From Gnetum montanum (Eukaryota > Streptophyta > Gnetopsida > Gnetales > Gnetaceae): DNA of 64,000 nt. Below the pieces are notes generated by a model. It saw nothing but the letters and a program-made list of their open reading frames with translations, was not told where the DNA came from and did not search any database. Positions 1 through 10,460 of this stretch are shown here, piece after piece; position 1 is the first letter of the stretch; each line of letters begins with the position of its first letter. The stretch spans positions 427,500 to 491,499 of the forward strand of contig MNCI01004738.1 of assembly GCA_015680685.1 (NCBI GenBank). The letters run 5' to 3'. A program made the position numbers and the translations under genes.

Positions 1-1333
1 GACTCAGACCTAAACGTGACCAAGTGAGCATTGGGATCTCCCTCTCCATTGTACTTGGTGAAATGAGGTAGAGACATCCCTGGCGGCAATGACAGCATAG
101 GGACCGCTGGACTAATCGGATCATCCTGGTAAAAGTCCATGATCTAAATAGTATCAGAACTAGCGGCTTTAAGGCGTCGAACCTCCTCGGTGAGAGTCTA
201 TATAAGCTAGAAGGCCTGGTCCAGACCTGTTGACGGAGGTGTCTGTGCAGAAGGCCTAGGAGGTTGGACCGGGAGGGCGGCGCCAGGAAATGGACACGAA
301 GGAAGAGGTTGACTGGCTGCTTGTGGGGCGGGGATCCCAACAGGCAGGGGAGCCTGTGAAGATCACCACCCACTGGTTTGCGCAGAGGGGTAAGCCGCCG
401 CTGCTGCACGAGATAAGGATGAGGATACTGCGGTACCAGCTGTGGAACATGCGTTGCGGGTGCGACCGGGGGTTGCACGCCATACACCACAGACTGGGTA
501 TGTTGCGCCGCCGGGTTGGCCCACTGACCTGCGGCAGGCTGTTGGGCGTAAGTTTGTGGTTGAACGGCTGAGGTAATCTGTTGAGTTGGAGGGGGCGGAA
601 GCGACAAGGTCTGCGCCGGGCGCGTTGCGGATATGTTGTGAGGTTGTATCTGAGGGATAAAATGGGACGCGGTGGTCGCCGGGACCACCACTAGGATGCT
701 AAGTACCCGGGGTGACAAAACCGCCCCCATGTTATTATGAGGCATTTGTACTTGCAGCCCAGACAGCTACGCGGTGGCCTATGGACGGACAAGAATGTGC
801 ATCTGTGCGATCATGGCTCGGTCAAGAGGAGAAGCCTCTCCATTGAAATGAAACAAGGGATTTATGTACGTTTGGGGGCTTAGAGTATGGAACGAATGTT
901 CCGATTGGGCTGCCAATTCATCCTCTTCCTCTTCCCCATGCTGGGGCTCCAACGTAGCCCATGAAACCTGGCCTTAGGCCATGACCAACTGTGTTATAAG
1001 TTCATGTTGATGTTCGGTCAAGGGAATGATGTCGTAAGCTTTTGGTTTGAAATCATGGCCTCCTCGGTGGACCACCTCAAAGTTTCTTTTCGCTTCGATT
1101 TCAGCTCGGCTGAGAGCCAGCTTCGCCTGGATCTTAACACATATGAAGTTGTATTCTTCAGGGGTTATGACCATGAAGATGGGCTCTTTTCCCTGAAGTC
1201 TCAATGACCGGCGCGATGGTCCTTGAGATTCTGCTGCACCAGGAGTTGGTCTTGTGACCGCAATAGGGTTCACAGATGCGGCACCCAAGTCAGCAGGGAC
1301 CATGGCGGCTGTGGTCGTGTAAAAGGAATCCAT
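1..1333 (-). pseudogene. gag of Tat-like Ty3 retrotransposon (element A), 5' part, degraded
   Basis: Capsid polyprotein of an LTR retrotransposon, read leftward from ATG 1331-1333 and running off the window at base 1. The N-terminal part has EYNFICVKIQAKL and GGHDFKPKAYDIIPL, also found in the scrap at 46506-46690. Next come an acidic stretch, a long Pro/Gln-rich linker, and then FTKYNGEGDPNAHLVTF, the start of the conserved Retrotrans_gag core. The frame is broken by TAA 974-976 and by TAGs at 779-781 and 767-769. A frameshift near 380-430 is followed by TGA 363-365 and TAGs at 207-209, 198-200 and 144-146. The TAGs fall where Gln (CAG) would fit. Small plus-strand ORFs here are shadows. Base composition is more GC-rich than the rest of the window. 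Confidence 0.8.
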
Positions 1334-1784
1334 TGAGCAATGACATTAACGATAACTGGTAATTGGATCCAAAAGATGGCTGACAATAAGATCATAAATA
1401 GGCTTTCTACCCTGTAGGATTCCAAAGGAATCGTTGCTGAGACCGATCTACACCACACGACTTATCGTAAGCTTCCCTGGAGGTATTACATTTATAATTT
1501 TGGGTATAGATCGCTAACAAGGCTACCCGAAAAAGGCGGATCGGAACCTAAGGCTCTCCTTCTAGCGCCAGAAAACTGTAATGACGGAAAACGTCGGCAG
1601 CTAGAAAATACCAAACAAAATTCCGCGTACACAGTTTTAGCCACGGATCCGTGTGAGGGCTATGCTGGAAAAAACGAATCCGCGACGGTATTGTCGATCA
1701 GACAAGGACTTACTAATCAGTAAATCGATGAAGAGTATGAATATTTCGTGGAGTGATCTGATTCGAGGAATCGCAAAACGAGGA

Positions 1785-1877
1785 AAAAATGACGTAGATG
1801 AATCACAACGATGATAACGCTAAACGCAGTNAAAAATGACGTAGATGAATCACAACGATGATAACGCTAAACGCAGT
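1785..1877. repeat. Exact 46-bp duplication separated by one N (probable assembly join)
   Basis: Bases 1785-1830 and 1832-1877 are identical, and the only ambiguous base of the window (N, 1831) lies between them. Two contig ends that overlap but were joined with a placeholder N would look exactly like this. A real tandem duplication cannot be excluded from sequence alone. Confidence 0.85.
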
Positions 1878-2314
1878 AAGAGGAGGCTAGCACAAGAGAA
1901 ACACGTAGTTTCAAGATCTACGCTTTGACTTGAAAAATGTATATTTTGCATACCACATTACAGTGGGGAGACCCTGATTACTTGATGTGAAGCAAGCACA
2001 AAACAACAAGAAAACTGTCCAAACAGAAGTCCGATCTACCTCGTGGGCTAAAGCCGGGATGCAAGGAAGGTCGAGCTCTGACGTCTACCGATCAACTATT
2101 TCTGACCAATAGAGTCTTCCCCAGCAAAACGATTACTCCTGTTGCCGGTGCTCAAAGCGAACTGTGCTCTGTTTCTGCTGGAAGGTGATGCTGTCAACAA
2201 TTGCCAAAGCGCTGCTCTCTGTATCTCTGCTCAAAAGTGATAAGTGCTCCAGTGCTCAGAAAAATGCCTTTTGCTTCTTTTTATTTTGCCAGCCCCCGTA
2301 TCTTTGTCAACTGG

Positions 2315-2326
2315 GGTATTTATAGG
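2315..2326 (-). promoter_or_regulatory. TATA box of element A LTR
   Basis: CCTATAAATACC on the minus strand, inside the LTR and about 1 kb upstream of the gag ATG at 1333. This spacing suits a U3/R junction followed by R, U5 and leader. Confidence 0.5.
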
Positions 2327-2426
2327 CTACAACATCCTGTGGAAAAGGCGCAACCCTGATGATGTGTGTCTCGAATGTTTTGGGAACTGTCGGCTTGACC
2401 ATTTTTGTGTCAAACTTTGTGACAAT

Positions 2427-2914
2427 GCACAATACGCTTATTTGTGTATCGTGCGTGTGAAGAACAGATGTGCGTCTGACATGTTTCAACTGTCTTTGGG
2501 TTATATTACTCTTATTCACGCTGTGTTGCGTACACGAGCGTAACATAACATGGAAACAATAGATTCAAGCTGTTTTACGCTCGCTTACGCAGCCATGCGT
2601 AATGAAGCGTAAACGATGTCTAGCTTGGCAACGCAATACGCTGTGATACGCTACGTTGCGTGATGAGCGTATGATGAGAAATCACACTTTCTTAGACTTT
2701 GCCTTTGACTGTTTTGGAGCTCATTACGCTGCCGTGCGTAACAGAGCGTAAACCTGGCCTTGAACATAAGACTTAGCAAAATATACGAAAAGTCGCACAT
2801 TACGCTGCTCAAGATTCTCCCTATGCCAAAGTAACTAGCCTTCTGATGCCAGACTATGTTTAAACAGAATCACGCTAAGCGCCATTACGCTACGTCGCGT
2901 GATATAGCGTAAAC
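2427..2914. repeat. Cluster of ACGCT...TGCGT...AGCGT palindromic motifs in U3 of element A
   Basis: A roughly 30-bp motif with ACGCT at one end, TGCGT in the middle and AGCGT at the other recurs at 2513-2545, 2584-2615, 2630-2673, 2721-2753 and 2871-2914. Partial copies lie at 2427-2480 and 2797-2810. ACGCT and AGCGT are reverse complements, so each copy can fold into a short hairpin. Spacing is irregular (about 45-150 bp). The cluster sits just upstream of the TATA box, where LTR enhancers normally lie. Confidence 0.75.
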
Positions 2915-3086
2915 AGAAAAAGCATAGAAAGATTAGGAATCTGCACAGGAAGTCGAAGACTCGATGCTACGCGCCTCTTGGTGTTGCTCTGTCTTATTCT
3001 TCCTTCTGGAATTCCGACATGTGCCCTTGCCTGAATTGTGAATCTTCGCCTGAGGCTGACTCGCAACTTTTCACGGTGTTTCAACA

Positions 3087-3612
3087 TTGATCATAAACCA
3101 TGAGTGATTTATTATGTATCCAAAAGTTGAGACCAAGCCCAAGTAAATTATATAACTACAAAAAAAGAATTATTAGCTATTGTATATGCTCTAGATAAAT
3201 TTAGATAATATTTAATAGGATATAAAACTAGAGCATATACTAATCATTCAGCCATTAAATTCTTAACTACTAAGAAAATAGAAAATGTAAGAATAATGAG
3301 ATGGTGCTTATTACTCCAATAATTTAACCTAGATATTTTAGATAAAAGAGGTAGGGAAAATGTAGTAGCATATAATCTTTTAAGGATAGAAACTACCAAT
3401 GAGAATCGAACACAAGGAGTCTTTCATGATGAATTTCTTGATGAACAACTTTTTTTTACAAGAAAGGATCATTGGTTTGCTAATATAGCCCACTATCTAG
3501 CCACTATGAAAACCCCTACCAATTGGACTAACGAAGAAAATAAATCATTCTTATGCAACATATTTAGGTACATTTGGAGTAGTCCATATCTCTTTGAATA
3601 TGTAAAGATAAC
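3087..3612 (+). pseudogene. RNase H domain and tether of Ty3 pol (element B), 5' cut by insertion of A
   Basis: Degraded RNase H of an LTR retrotransposon. In one frame the region shows the KP.VIYYVSKS stretch, then QVNYITTKKELLAIVYALDKFR (catalytic Glu region), NHSAIKFL, and RWCLLLQ followed by a stop, as in plant Ty3 RNase H. Its left end is the element A insertion at 3086/3087. Stops include TGAs near 3101 and 3128 and TAAs near 3206 and 3320. After about 3560 the frame continues toward the integrase zinc domain. A one-base deletion near 3606 shifts it before IVRRCV, just ahead of the next entry. Confidence 0.8.
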
Positions 3613-4857
3613 ATAGTAAGAAGATGTGTGATTGAGAATGAACAACAAGAAGTTCTACAAATGTGCCATGATGATTTAGGGGGTGGTCACTTTGATAGCA
3701 AGCGTACTGCTATCAAAATCCTTCAAAGTGGATTTTATTGGCCCTCAATTTTTAAAGATGCACATAATTATGTGCAAGGGTGTGATAAATGTCAACGAAT
3801 GGGAGCCATAACAAAAAGACATGAAATGCCCTTAAAACCAATTTCAATAACAAAACCATTTGATGTATTGGGTATAGACTTTTTAGGACCATTTCCACCA
3901 TCTAACGAATGTAAATACATTTTGGTTTGTATTGACTATGTTACCAAATGGGTATATGAAAAATCCACCCTAAAAAATGGTGTTAAGGTAGTTGTAGCAT
4001 TCCTTAGAGAAAATATTTTAACATATTTTAGAACTTCACGGGTGATCGTTAGTGATCAAGGAATCCATTTTGTCAATAAAATCATGGAAAAATTCCTTAA
4101 GTCTTGTGGTATCCAACATAAGATAGCTATTGCTTATCATCCTCAAACAAATGACCAAGTAGAGAATGCTAATAGAATTATTTTGAATATATTAACAAAA
4201 CCTATATGTACTAAAGGGAAAGATTGGTCTAAAAAATTGCAAGATGCACTTTGGGCTTATCAGATTACCTATAAACCAAGTTTAGGATATTCACCTTATC
4301 AATTGGTTTATGGTAAGTTATGTCTATTACCTATTGAACTTAAATATCAATCTTCCCAGTTAGCCCAACAACTCAATTTTGATGGAGACATGAACTAGGC
4401 TGCTAGAATCAACCAACTTCATGAACTTGACAAAATGAGGTTACATGCTCTTGACAAGCAAAAAATTATTTAAAAAAAAATTTATACATCACATAATAAG
4501 AGTCTCTTTAAAAAATAATTTTTCATAGGTGATAAAGTTCTTCTCTACAATATGAGATTACATAAATTACCAGGGAAGTTAACAACTAGGTGGGAAGGCC
4601 CTTATTTAGTTGTCCAACCCTGTGATAATGGAAGCATTCTCATATCACTTATTGATGATTCCTCAACTACATTCCTAGTTAATAGACAAAGGCTTAAGTT
4701 ATATCATCAACATCACATTGAGGAAGCTGGAGAAGATGAACTAGTAGAGCTAAGTAATCCAACTTATCCCACTACTGATGAATTACATAACAATAATCCA
4801 TTAGAGGTCTTAGCTCTCAAACTTACCCCTCAAAAAGACTCTTATGTCATAGAATAA
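3613..4857 (+). pseudogene. Integrase of Ty3 element B (Athila/Tat branch), nearly intact core
   Basis: Integrase joins retrotransposon cDNA to chromosomal DNA in the nucleus. The longest open part is 3628-4398 (256 codons). It keeps the HHCC zinc site (His14, His21, Cys52, Cys55 of that ORF) and the full catalytic triad: Asp84 in GIDFLGPF, Asp143 in VSDQG and Glu179 in QVENANR, giving DD35E spacing. DALWAYQITYK and SPYQLVYGK follow. After a TAG at 4396-4398 the frame continues with more stops to a second open part, 4552-4857, with LPGKLTTRWEGPY, the C-terminal motif of Athila/Tat-type integrases. No chromodomain is visible. This is the best preserved pol segment in the window, but it cannot be expressed as one protein. 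Confidence 0.88.
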
Positions 4858-5304
4858 GCTAATAAAGAAGTATTTATAGTCTACAACTTTTGTCTTCAAA
4901 AATGTAGAGGGTAATAGGACGTTCTATTGTTAGTTGGAACTATAAAGATTTCGATGGCATCATGTATAGAATGAAAGGGAGAAGGACAACTCCTCCTACT
5001 TTGAAATAGGTAGGTTTAAATCCAAAATCCAACTAAGAGTGAATCTTAGATTAATAAGTGTCTTACACATAACAAACTTCATTTTTTTAAAACAATATTC
5101 TTTAAGTACAATGTTCATAAGTCAAGGTGGCTAAATAGCTTAGTTTAGGGTAATGCTTATTAGTGTTTGGTTTCTATTAAATATCTATGCAAGGTGGAAA
5201 TAGCATTTATCAATATCAAGCAAGATCAATGCCATGTAAACAACCCTTACAAAATGAATTTGGCTCCAACAAGAATCTCACGATTGAAGTTAGTGAGATA
5301 TTGA

Positions 5305-5432
5305 ATTTCTTAGGAAAAAAAAGAAAAAATAAAACTAAAAAAATAGAGAAAAGAAATAAAGAAAAAGAAAAAAAGGAAAAAAAATAAAGAAAAACAAAAA
5401 CAAAAAAAAAATAAGCAAGAAAAGAAAAACAA
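5305..5432 (+). repeat. A/G-rich low-complexity tract
   Basis: About 125 bases almost wholly A with scattered G, no regular period. The minus-strand Phe-rich ORF across it is an artefact of this composition. Confidence 0.8.
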
Positions 5433-6791
5433 ATGGGTCCACAAGAACCTTCAATCATGAGTCGAGCCACACTCCCACAAGAACCTTTCAAGCATCCCAT
5501 AAGAACCCCCTTTTGTAAGTAGAGTGTTTAAGGGTTCTACAATAATTACCAATCTACTCACAATGCTACTACCTTAGAACTCAAGTATAACACTGGAAAT
5601 GGAGTGACTCATCCATAGTCAGTATGTTCATGGAAACCTTTACTCTTAAGCATACCTCTTACTCTGTTATTTAGTTATTTTGCTTTTATTTCTTTATAGT
5701 TATTAGAATATTATTTTTTTTTTTTTTGCTTTTTTTTCTAGCTCATTTTTAACTCTTACTATTCCTCTATTTCATTTTTGTTAAGTTATCTTCCTATTTT
5801 TCTTTTGTAGGGTCATCTCTTATCACTAGTGGTGCTTTTGTGCATGGGTTTTCTTTATGTTTCCTATCATGTCTTCCATAGGCATCAATGGTTGGAATCT
5901 CTACTATAGTTGCCAATGATGGATACTAACATTCATTCACCCATTACTTTTGATACCTTGTTAGTTATCTAGATATATAAAACCCAAGGCACTTTTTTCT
6001 TTTAGTATATCCTTTGACAATGTTCCTTTTAATAGTTTATATTTGCTAATTAACCTAGGTATGTTACATACCTTAGCTTAATTAAGCTAGGGGGAAATAA
6101 CGAATTAATAAATGATATGATAGTAGGGTATGACCAACTTGGAAAATGAGCCAAGAACAAGTTAAGAAATGAGTTAGATGTAAGTAATGTATCTTAGATC
6201 CTTAAATCATAGAAAAGGTTTAAACCTTGAGTTTATAAGACATTCTTAGACCTAATGAAGCAAACCTTGTGAGGTGATGTTAAGCCCAATTAGTCATAAG
6301 TAGGACCTTCCTAACTATATGTGAACTCATATCTATGAATAAGAATTTATCATCAAAAGAGAAATAAGCATATATACATACCTAGCAAATAATTAGTAAA
6401 TAAACATATGGATAATGGACAAGTCTAATTTTTGTTTTGTTATTTTTGATCTTTTTATTATTAAATTTTTACATGTTTTTTAATGTGTTAGCCTAAAAAA
6501 TATCTTGAAATAATAGTAGCATAATTTTATGCATCAATTAATGTTTATTTATTTATTTATTTTCTCCTTTATAGCTAGGCACTAGCCAAAAAGCTAGTCA
6601 AGGGCTGTGTTAAATCCTAAAAATTGGTTCAGTTTTTAATAAGTATCCTTTTCAAAGACATGTATTTCGATTGATTTTATATTGTTAATTAGTGTTTAAT
6701 TAATATTTATTGTATTTTAGCTTAGTAATGAGTATTAGTTTATCATTATTAATTTATTTTAATTAATATTATATATTAATGTGATTATAAT

Positions 6792-6810
6792 TATATATAT
6801 ATATATATAT
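6792..6810. repeat. (TA)n microsatellite
   Basis: Uninterrupted TA dinucleotides, within very AT-rich DNA. Confidence 0.9.
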
Positions 6811-7059
6811 AAACTATATAAAAATATTATAAACATTAAGTATTATAATTAGGGTATTGGTGGTTATTGAACTGTTATGCCCATGTACACACCATGTACT
6901 CTTGCTCCCTACCAATCCACAAACAAATCAAGGTTACAGTGTCGTAGACACTTGTGCACATGTGATCTGGCCTCATCTCCACCACCGAAACACTGGTGCA
7001 ACCACTACCAAGGCAATGGAAACTTCACCTGCAACAATAAGAAGGACAAAGACAACATC

Positions 7060-7610
7060 ATTATGCTGCTTATTGTATAGTAGTTAGCACAACCGTAGCC
7101 CCAGCATTGTCGGCATTGCTGGCATCTAATCTCACCACGTCGCCCGTGGCCACCAATGCTACATGGGAGAATTACATGTTTAACAATGGCAACTAGCCTG
7201 AGTACATGCATCCATACCAGATACAATCTAGTGACGATGCAATGTTAATTAGCTACCCAAGTGCTCATCACCTATGATGACCTCATGCTGACTTTGTGCT
7301 TGCTAGGTTTCATGCTAGTGCCTATTACCTGCGGCAGCCCCTACGTCACTGTCAACATCGTTGATGGCACCCTTAGCATCATCATGCAGCACACCATGCT
7401 CAACATCTCATCCAACTCTACCAATACCAGTCACCAATGTCATTGGGCAATAGTGCATTCTTGCTACAACTTTATGAAAAACAATGATAGTATACAGTTT
7501 ACTATGAAATGATGCCAATTAGTTTCCTAGTGATTTAGGCTAGTTTGGCCTATAACAAAGAGCAAACTATTATAGAGCTTCAGCGCCATAGTGTGCACCA
7601 TCCTACTTGG
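7060..7610 (+). pseudogene. Fragment of a GH81 endo-1,3-beta-glucanase-like gene
   Basis: The only trace of a cellular gene seen. Translated in pieces it gives TTVAPALSALLASNLTTSP, then ATNATWENYMFNNGN, a TAG at 7194-7196, then PEYMHPYQIQSS and LISYPS. After two TGAs (7275-7280) and a frameshift comes GSPYVTVNI and a Ser/Asn/Thr-rich run. Plant GH81 enzymes, as I remember them, have the same order: a PLPTN-like segment, NGDQPEYIHPYLIKSS, SYPS, then RGSPY with a Ser-rich stretch. GH81 enzymes cut beta-1,3-glucan, for example in fungal walls. Only about 180 N-terminal residues are represented and the catalytic part is missing. The region is visibly GC-richer than its surroundings. It could be a dead gene copy or a fragment captured by a transposon. 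No database check was possible. Confidence 0.55.
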
Positions 7611-9059
7611 CATTCTTTTTTTATGTGTGGACAACAAGAAAACTCATAAGAGCCTCTCCAATAGTAGGGTGAACTAGCCATCTTTTTCCAGGAAAAATCA
7701 AAATCTCTTTTGCAGTTTTAGAGATTCCATGTTAATTTGAGGCATTAAGATTCGATGTCAATTAAAACAGATTAGCATTATACCAACCTATTATTGAAAT
7801 GTTTATTTTTAACATTGAAAAAGTATAAAGGGGGAAGGTGTTTTTGGTTTTTACAAAGAAACATAGAGGGGATTCTATTGGGAGAACCACACTAATTTGA
7901 ATTTTTGTTTTTGCACAAAATTGTGAAGGAAGAGTGTTGATGCTTTGTGGCAATTAATAGTCAACAATGTTTTAAGGTTGTGAAATTGTTGCACTATGGA
8001 GACAATAGAGTAGGATCACAAATTAGGTGGCATCTCTTTTGTAATATTCCTTATTTCTAATAGGTTTATTTAAATTCAATTTGGTTTAATTGGTTGTATT
8101 CATCTTTGAACTTAATGTTAGAAGTTAAGATGAAATATTGTTGATTTTACTTATGGATGATAGCCATAAGTGTGGTGTTCTCAATTGAATCTAGATCTAA
8201 TCATTTGTTTTATGTCTTGATGATCTTTTGACTCTAAACTATTCCTCCATAGGATACAACTCATGGGTCAGTCACAGACGAGGTGACAGTCTTTACAACA
8301 AAAGAAAGATAAATTTTAAAGGTATCTAGCACCAAATTTTTCCTAGCTCATCATTAAGCATTGAAGCTTTAAATTTTCTCAAGATTAGATTTTACAATAA
8401 TAATGTTTCAAAAATTCTCAAGAAATCTCATATTTGCAGCCCTCCTTTCATGATTCATGAGGCTTTAAAGCTTTTATCATTTTCTTAAGCCCTCCATATT
8501 AATTCCATATTACAATTCATACATTTGATTCATAATCTTTTTCACATTTATCTACAATTTCATAATTCTTAATTTTCTCAATTTTTACAATCTCTCAACT
8601 CTCACATGTCTCAAAATATTTAAAGATCATAAAAGATTCAAGATATTTAACATTCAAAGAAATAAGGAGAAAATTAATTATTTTTTATGCCAATTTATCT
8701 CATTATAAGTTAATTTTGATGCTTTGATCACCATTATGATTCATTTTTGTCATATTCATTAAGGTTTCATTCCTTTCAAGTCATTTATTTGCTATTTCAA
8801 AGATTAGAAATTAGGTATCATCAAATCTTTAAATGAATGTTGCATGTTCAAGATTCTAAAGATGTCATTTTATGTCAAAGTAAAAATTTCTCCTCTCTTT
8901 TATGGTCTACATTAAGAGGCATGTAAATTCATTACAAATTTAATGCAAAATAGATCAGATTTCATTCAAATTAGGCATTTCAAGTTAAAATTCTTTGCCA
9001 ATTGATTTTCATTTCTCAATAGCAACCTCTAGTGATATGTTCACAAATTCTAGAGGCAT
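7611..9059. other. AT-rich DNA with no recognised feature
   Basis: Read on both strands without finding a coding motif, LTR end or tandem array. It lies on the 3' side (minus sense) of element C and may hold decayed remains of it. Confidence 0.4.
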
Positions 9060-9089
9060 ATCAAAAGAGAAGAAAAGAGAAAAAGGAAT

Positions 9090-9180
9090 GAGGGGCCTTA
9101 GTTAGAGGGGTGCCTTTAATCATGAGTAACATGTCTTTCCATTCTCATAACCAGTACTTGTAGCTCAATATTAGGTTATA
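9090..9180 (-). other. Post-pol conserved non-coding block, copy in element C
   Basis: In minus sense it reads ...AAGACATGTTACTCATGATT after a CAAGTACTGGTTATG stretch, followed by CACCCCTCTAACTAAGG. This matches the blocks of D (18149-18219) and H (42969-43050) and, less closely, I (52739-52793). Confidence 0.65.
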
Positions 9181-9339
9181 AGCGCTAGCATGATTGAAAT
9201 CGATGAAAGTACAACTATATCAATTTGTATCGATTGAGCGATATGGATTGATATCATATCAATTCTTATCGATTGAGTTATGTCTAACAATATCATCTGA
9301 AAGATGAAGAATTCAAGACTTATTATTTTGTGTAGATTC

Positions 9340-10190
9340 TAGTGATGATGAGCGATATGTTCAAACTTTGGACAAAGATCAAATTCATGCTTTCGCTCAC
9401 CTTTGACAAGTTCATCATAGTATCTATTGTAGTAGTAATGGCTTCTCTAATGTTCTTCTTCATTCCTTCCCCTATGTCCTCTTTCTCTTTTTTTTGTCTT
9501 TCTCTTCATATTTACCATGATGTCTATTTCTTATTTGATATCTATCTTTTTATCTCTTATTATGTTCTTATTAAACATGTTATTTTATTTCCTTTCTGGA
9601 CTTTTGTTTCCATGGCTACATTTGTCTTTGTTAAAATCTATTGATGAGGTTGATGAAGAGGATGGAGAACTTAGAGAGTGGTGTTGACTTACTTTCCTTG
9701 TGGGGCCTCTTGATTCTTTCTTTTTGGATCTGGTGAAGGTTCTAGGCCTTGGATCCCTTCTTGTTCTAGAATCTATCCCATAACTTTCAAGAGTTTTTAC
9801 TAAGGCTAAACCTAGTTTCTATTGCATAGGATCTTCAATGTATAGGATAGGTACTTGAAAATTGGAACAATGATGATAAGGCTTTTTAACTTGATATTTC
9901 ACATCTTATTGTTTTGAGGGTAGATTAACTTGGATGCACATTTGTTCTTTTCTTTTTCATACTTAGCTTCCATAATGACATATCGTCTTGCCTAGGCTTT
10001 AGTTAGTTGATAAGGTCTAGTTATATTCCTGATGACTTGATAGCCTCCATGTGTGTGACCAAGATTAGATCTTAGTAGAGAAACTTGAAGCATGGACAAG
10101 ACTAATTAGTTTAGTAGTAATACAATGTAACCATGCAAATCTCTTCATCAAAATTATTCATCTTGATTAAAAATGAAGGTGAAGTCTCAA
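9340..10190 (-). pseudogene. gag remnant of element C
   Basis: Degraded capsid gene. The N-terminus shows NQDE followed by WRD-like RDLHG (compare HQDE...WRDLQG in element I). Then comes MEAKYEKEKNK, then IEDPMQ.KLGLALVKTLES, which aligns with IEDLANIKLKSTLAKDLG of I. A Ser-rich run (SLSSPSSSSTSS) and a Lys/Arg/His-rich stretch follow. The conserved gag core (MNNIPKFEGGY in D) is not present. Many stops. The 100-residue hydrophobic plus-strand ORF at 9342-9644 is only the complement of this charged region. Confidence 0.55.
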
Positions 10191-10441
10191 TAATATGGAT
10201 TAATATGAGCATAGGAAGTCCTTGTTTGCACTAGCCTATTTTTGTTTTCCTTAACATAAGTTCTATCATTACTTTTGTTAATATCATTAGCAAGTGGAGA
10301 ATTTACTTTATGTGTCAAAGCTAGTTTAATCAATTAATACCAAATTATGTATTTGGAAATGTTATGTCTTTTGAAATTTGGATCATGAAATGCTAATACA
10401 AACAATTTGTATGATATCAACTAATTATAATATTGACAATG

Positions 10442-10459
10442 TCCATAATAACAATGTCA
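10442..10459 (-). other. Primer-binding site of element C (tRNA-Asp type)
   Basis: TGACATTGTTATTATGGA in minus sense, one base from the LTR end. It fits a mutated TGGCGCCGTTGCCGGGGA. The copies in D, H, I and E decay in the same way. Confidence 0.6.
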
Positions 10460-10460
10460 T

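Larger units (their letters stand above)
1470..3086 (-). repeat. 5' LTR of element A
   Basis: Lies upstream of the element A gag on the minus strand. Its outer end is sharp. It begins TGTTGAAACACCG (minus) at 3086, and base 3087 resumes the RNase H reading frame of element B, so A inserted into B there. A TATA box sits at 2315-2326 with a repeat-rich U3 above it. The inner end is not resolved: a TGGTGTAGATCGG stretch near 1445-1457 (minus) could be the primer-binding site, but no clean CA end precedes it. The partner LTR is outside the window, so the boundaries rest on context alone. Confidence 0.6.
4858..6856. other. Non-coding tail downstream of element B integrase
   Basis: No gene is recognised. 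The stretch holds short purine runs that could be polypurine tracts (GTAGAGGGTAA near 4904, GCTAGGGGGAAAT near 6086), but the 5' LTR of B is outside the window, so the start of its 3' LTR cannot be tested. A low-complexity block lies at 5305-5432 and a T tract at about 5708-5727. Confidence 0.4.

Noticed and set aside
256-571. ORFs on both strands in the GC-rich start of the window
   Set aside because: The plus-strand one is a shadow. The minus-strand one only partly follows the gag frame before a frameshift; treated as part of the gag of A.
2244-2543. 99-codon plus-strand and 79-codon minus-strand ORFs
   Set aside because: They lie in the U3/TATA region of the LTR of A and show no family motif.
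5216-5500. 94-codon Phe-rich minus-strand ORF
   Set aside because: Artefact of the A/G-rich low-complexity tract.
6600-6640. Possible LTR start (GGGCTG/TGTTAAATCC)
   Set aside because: No partner LTR in the window and no target duplication to test it.
9342-9644. 100-codon hydrophobic plus-strand ORF, membrane-protein-like
   Set aside because: It is the complement of a Lys/Arg/His-rich gag segment of element C; antisense of charged codons gives hydrophobic ones.
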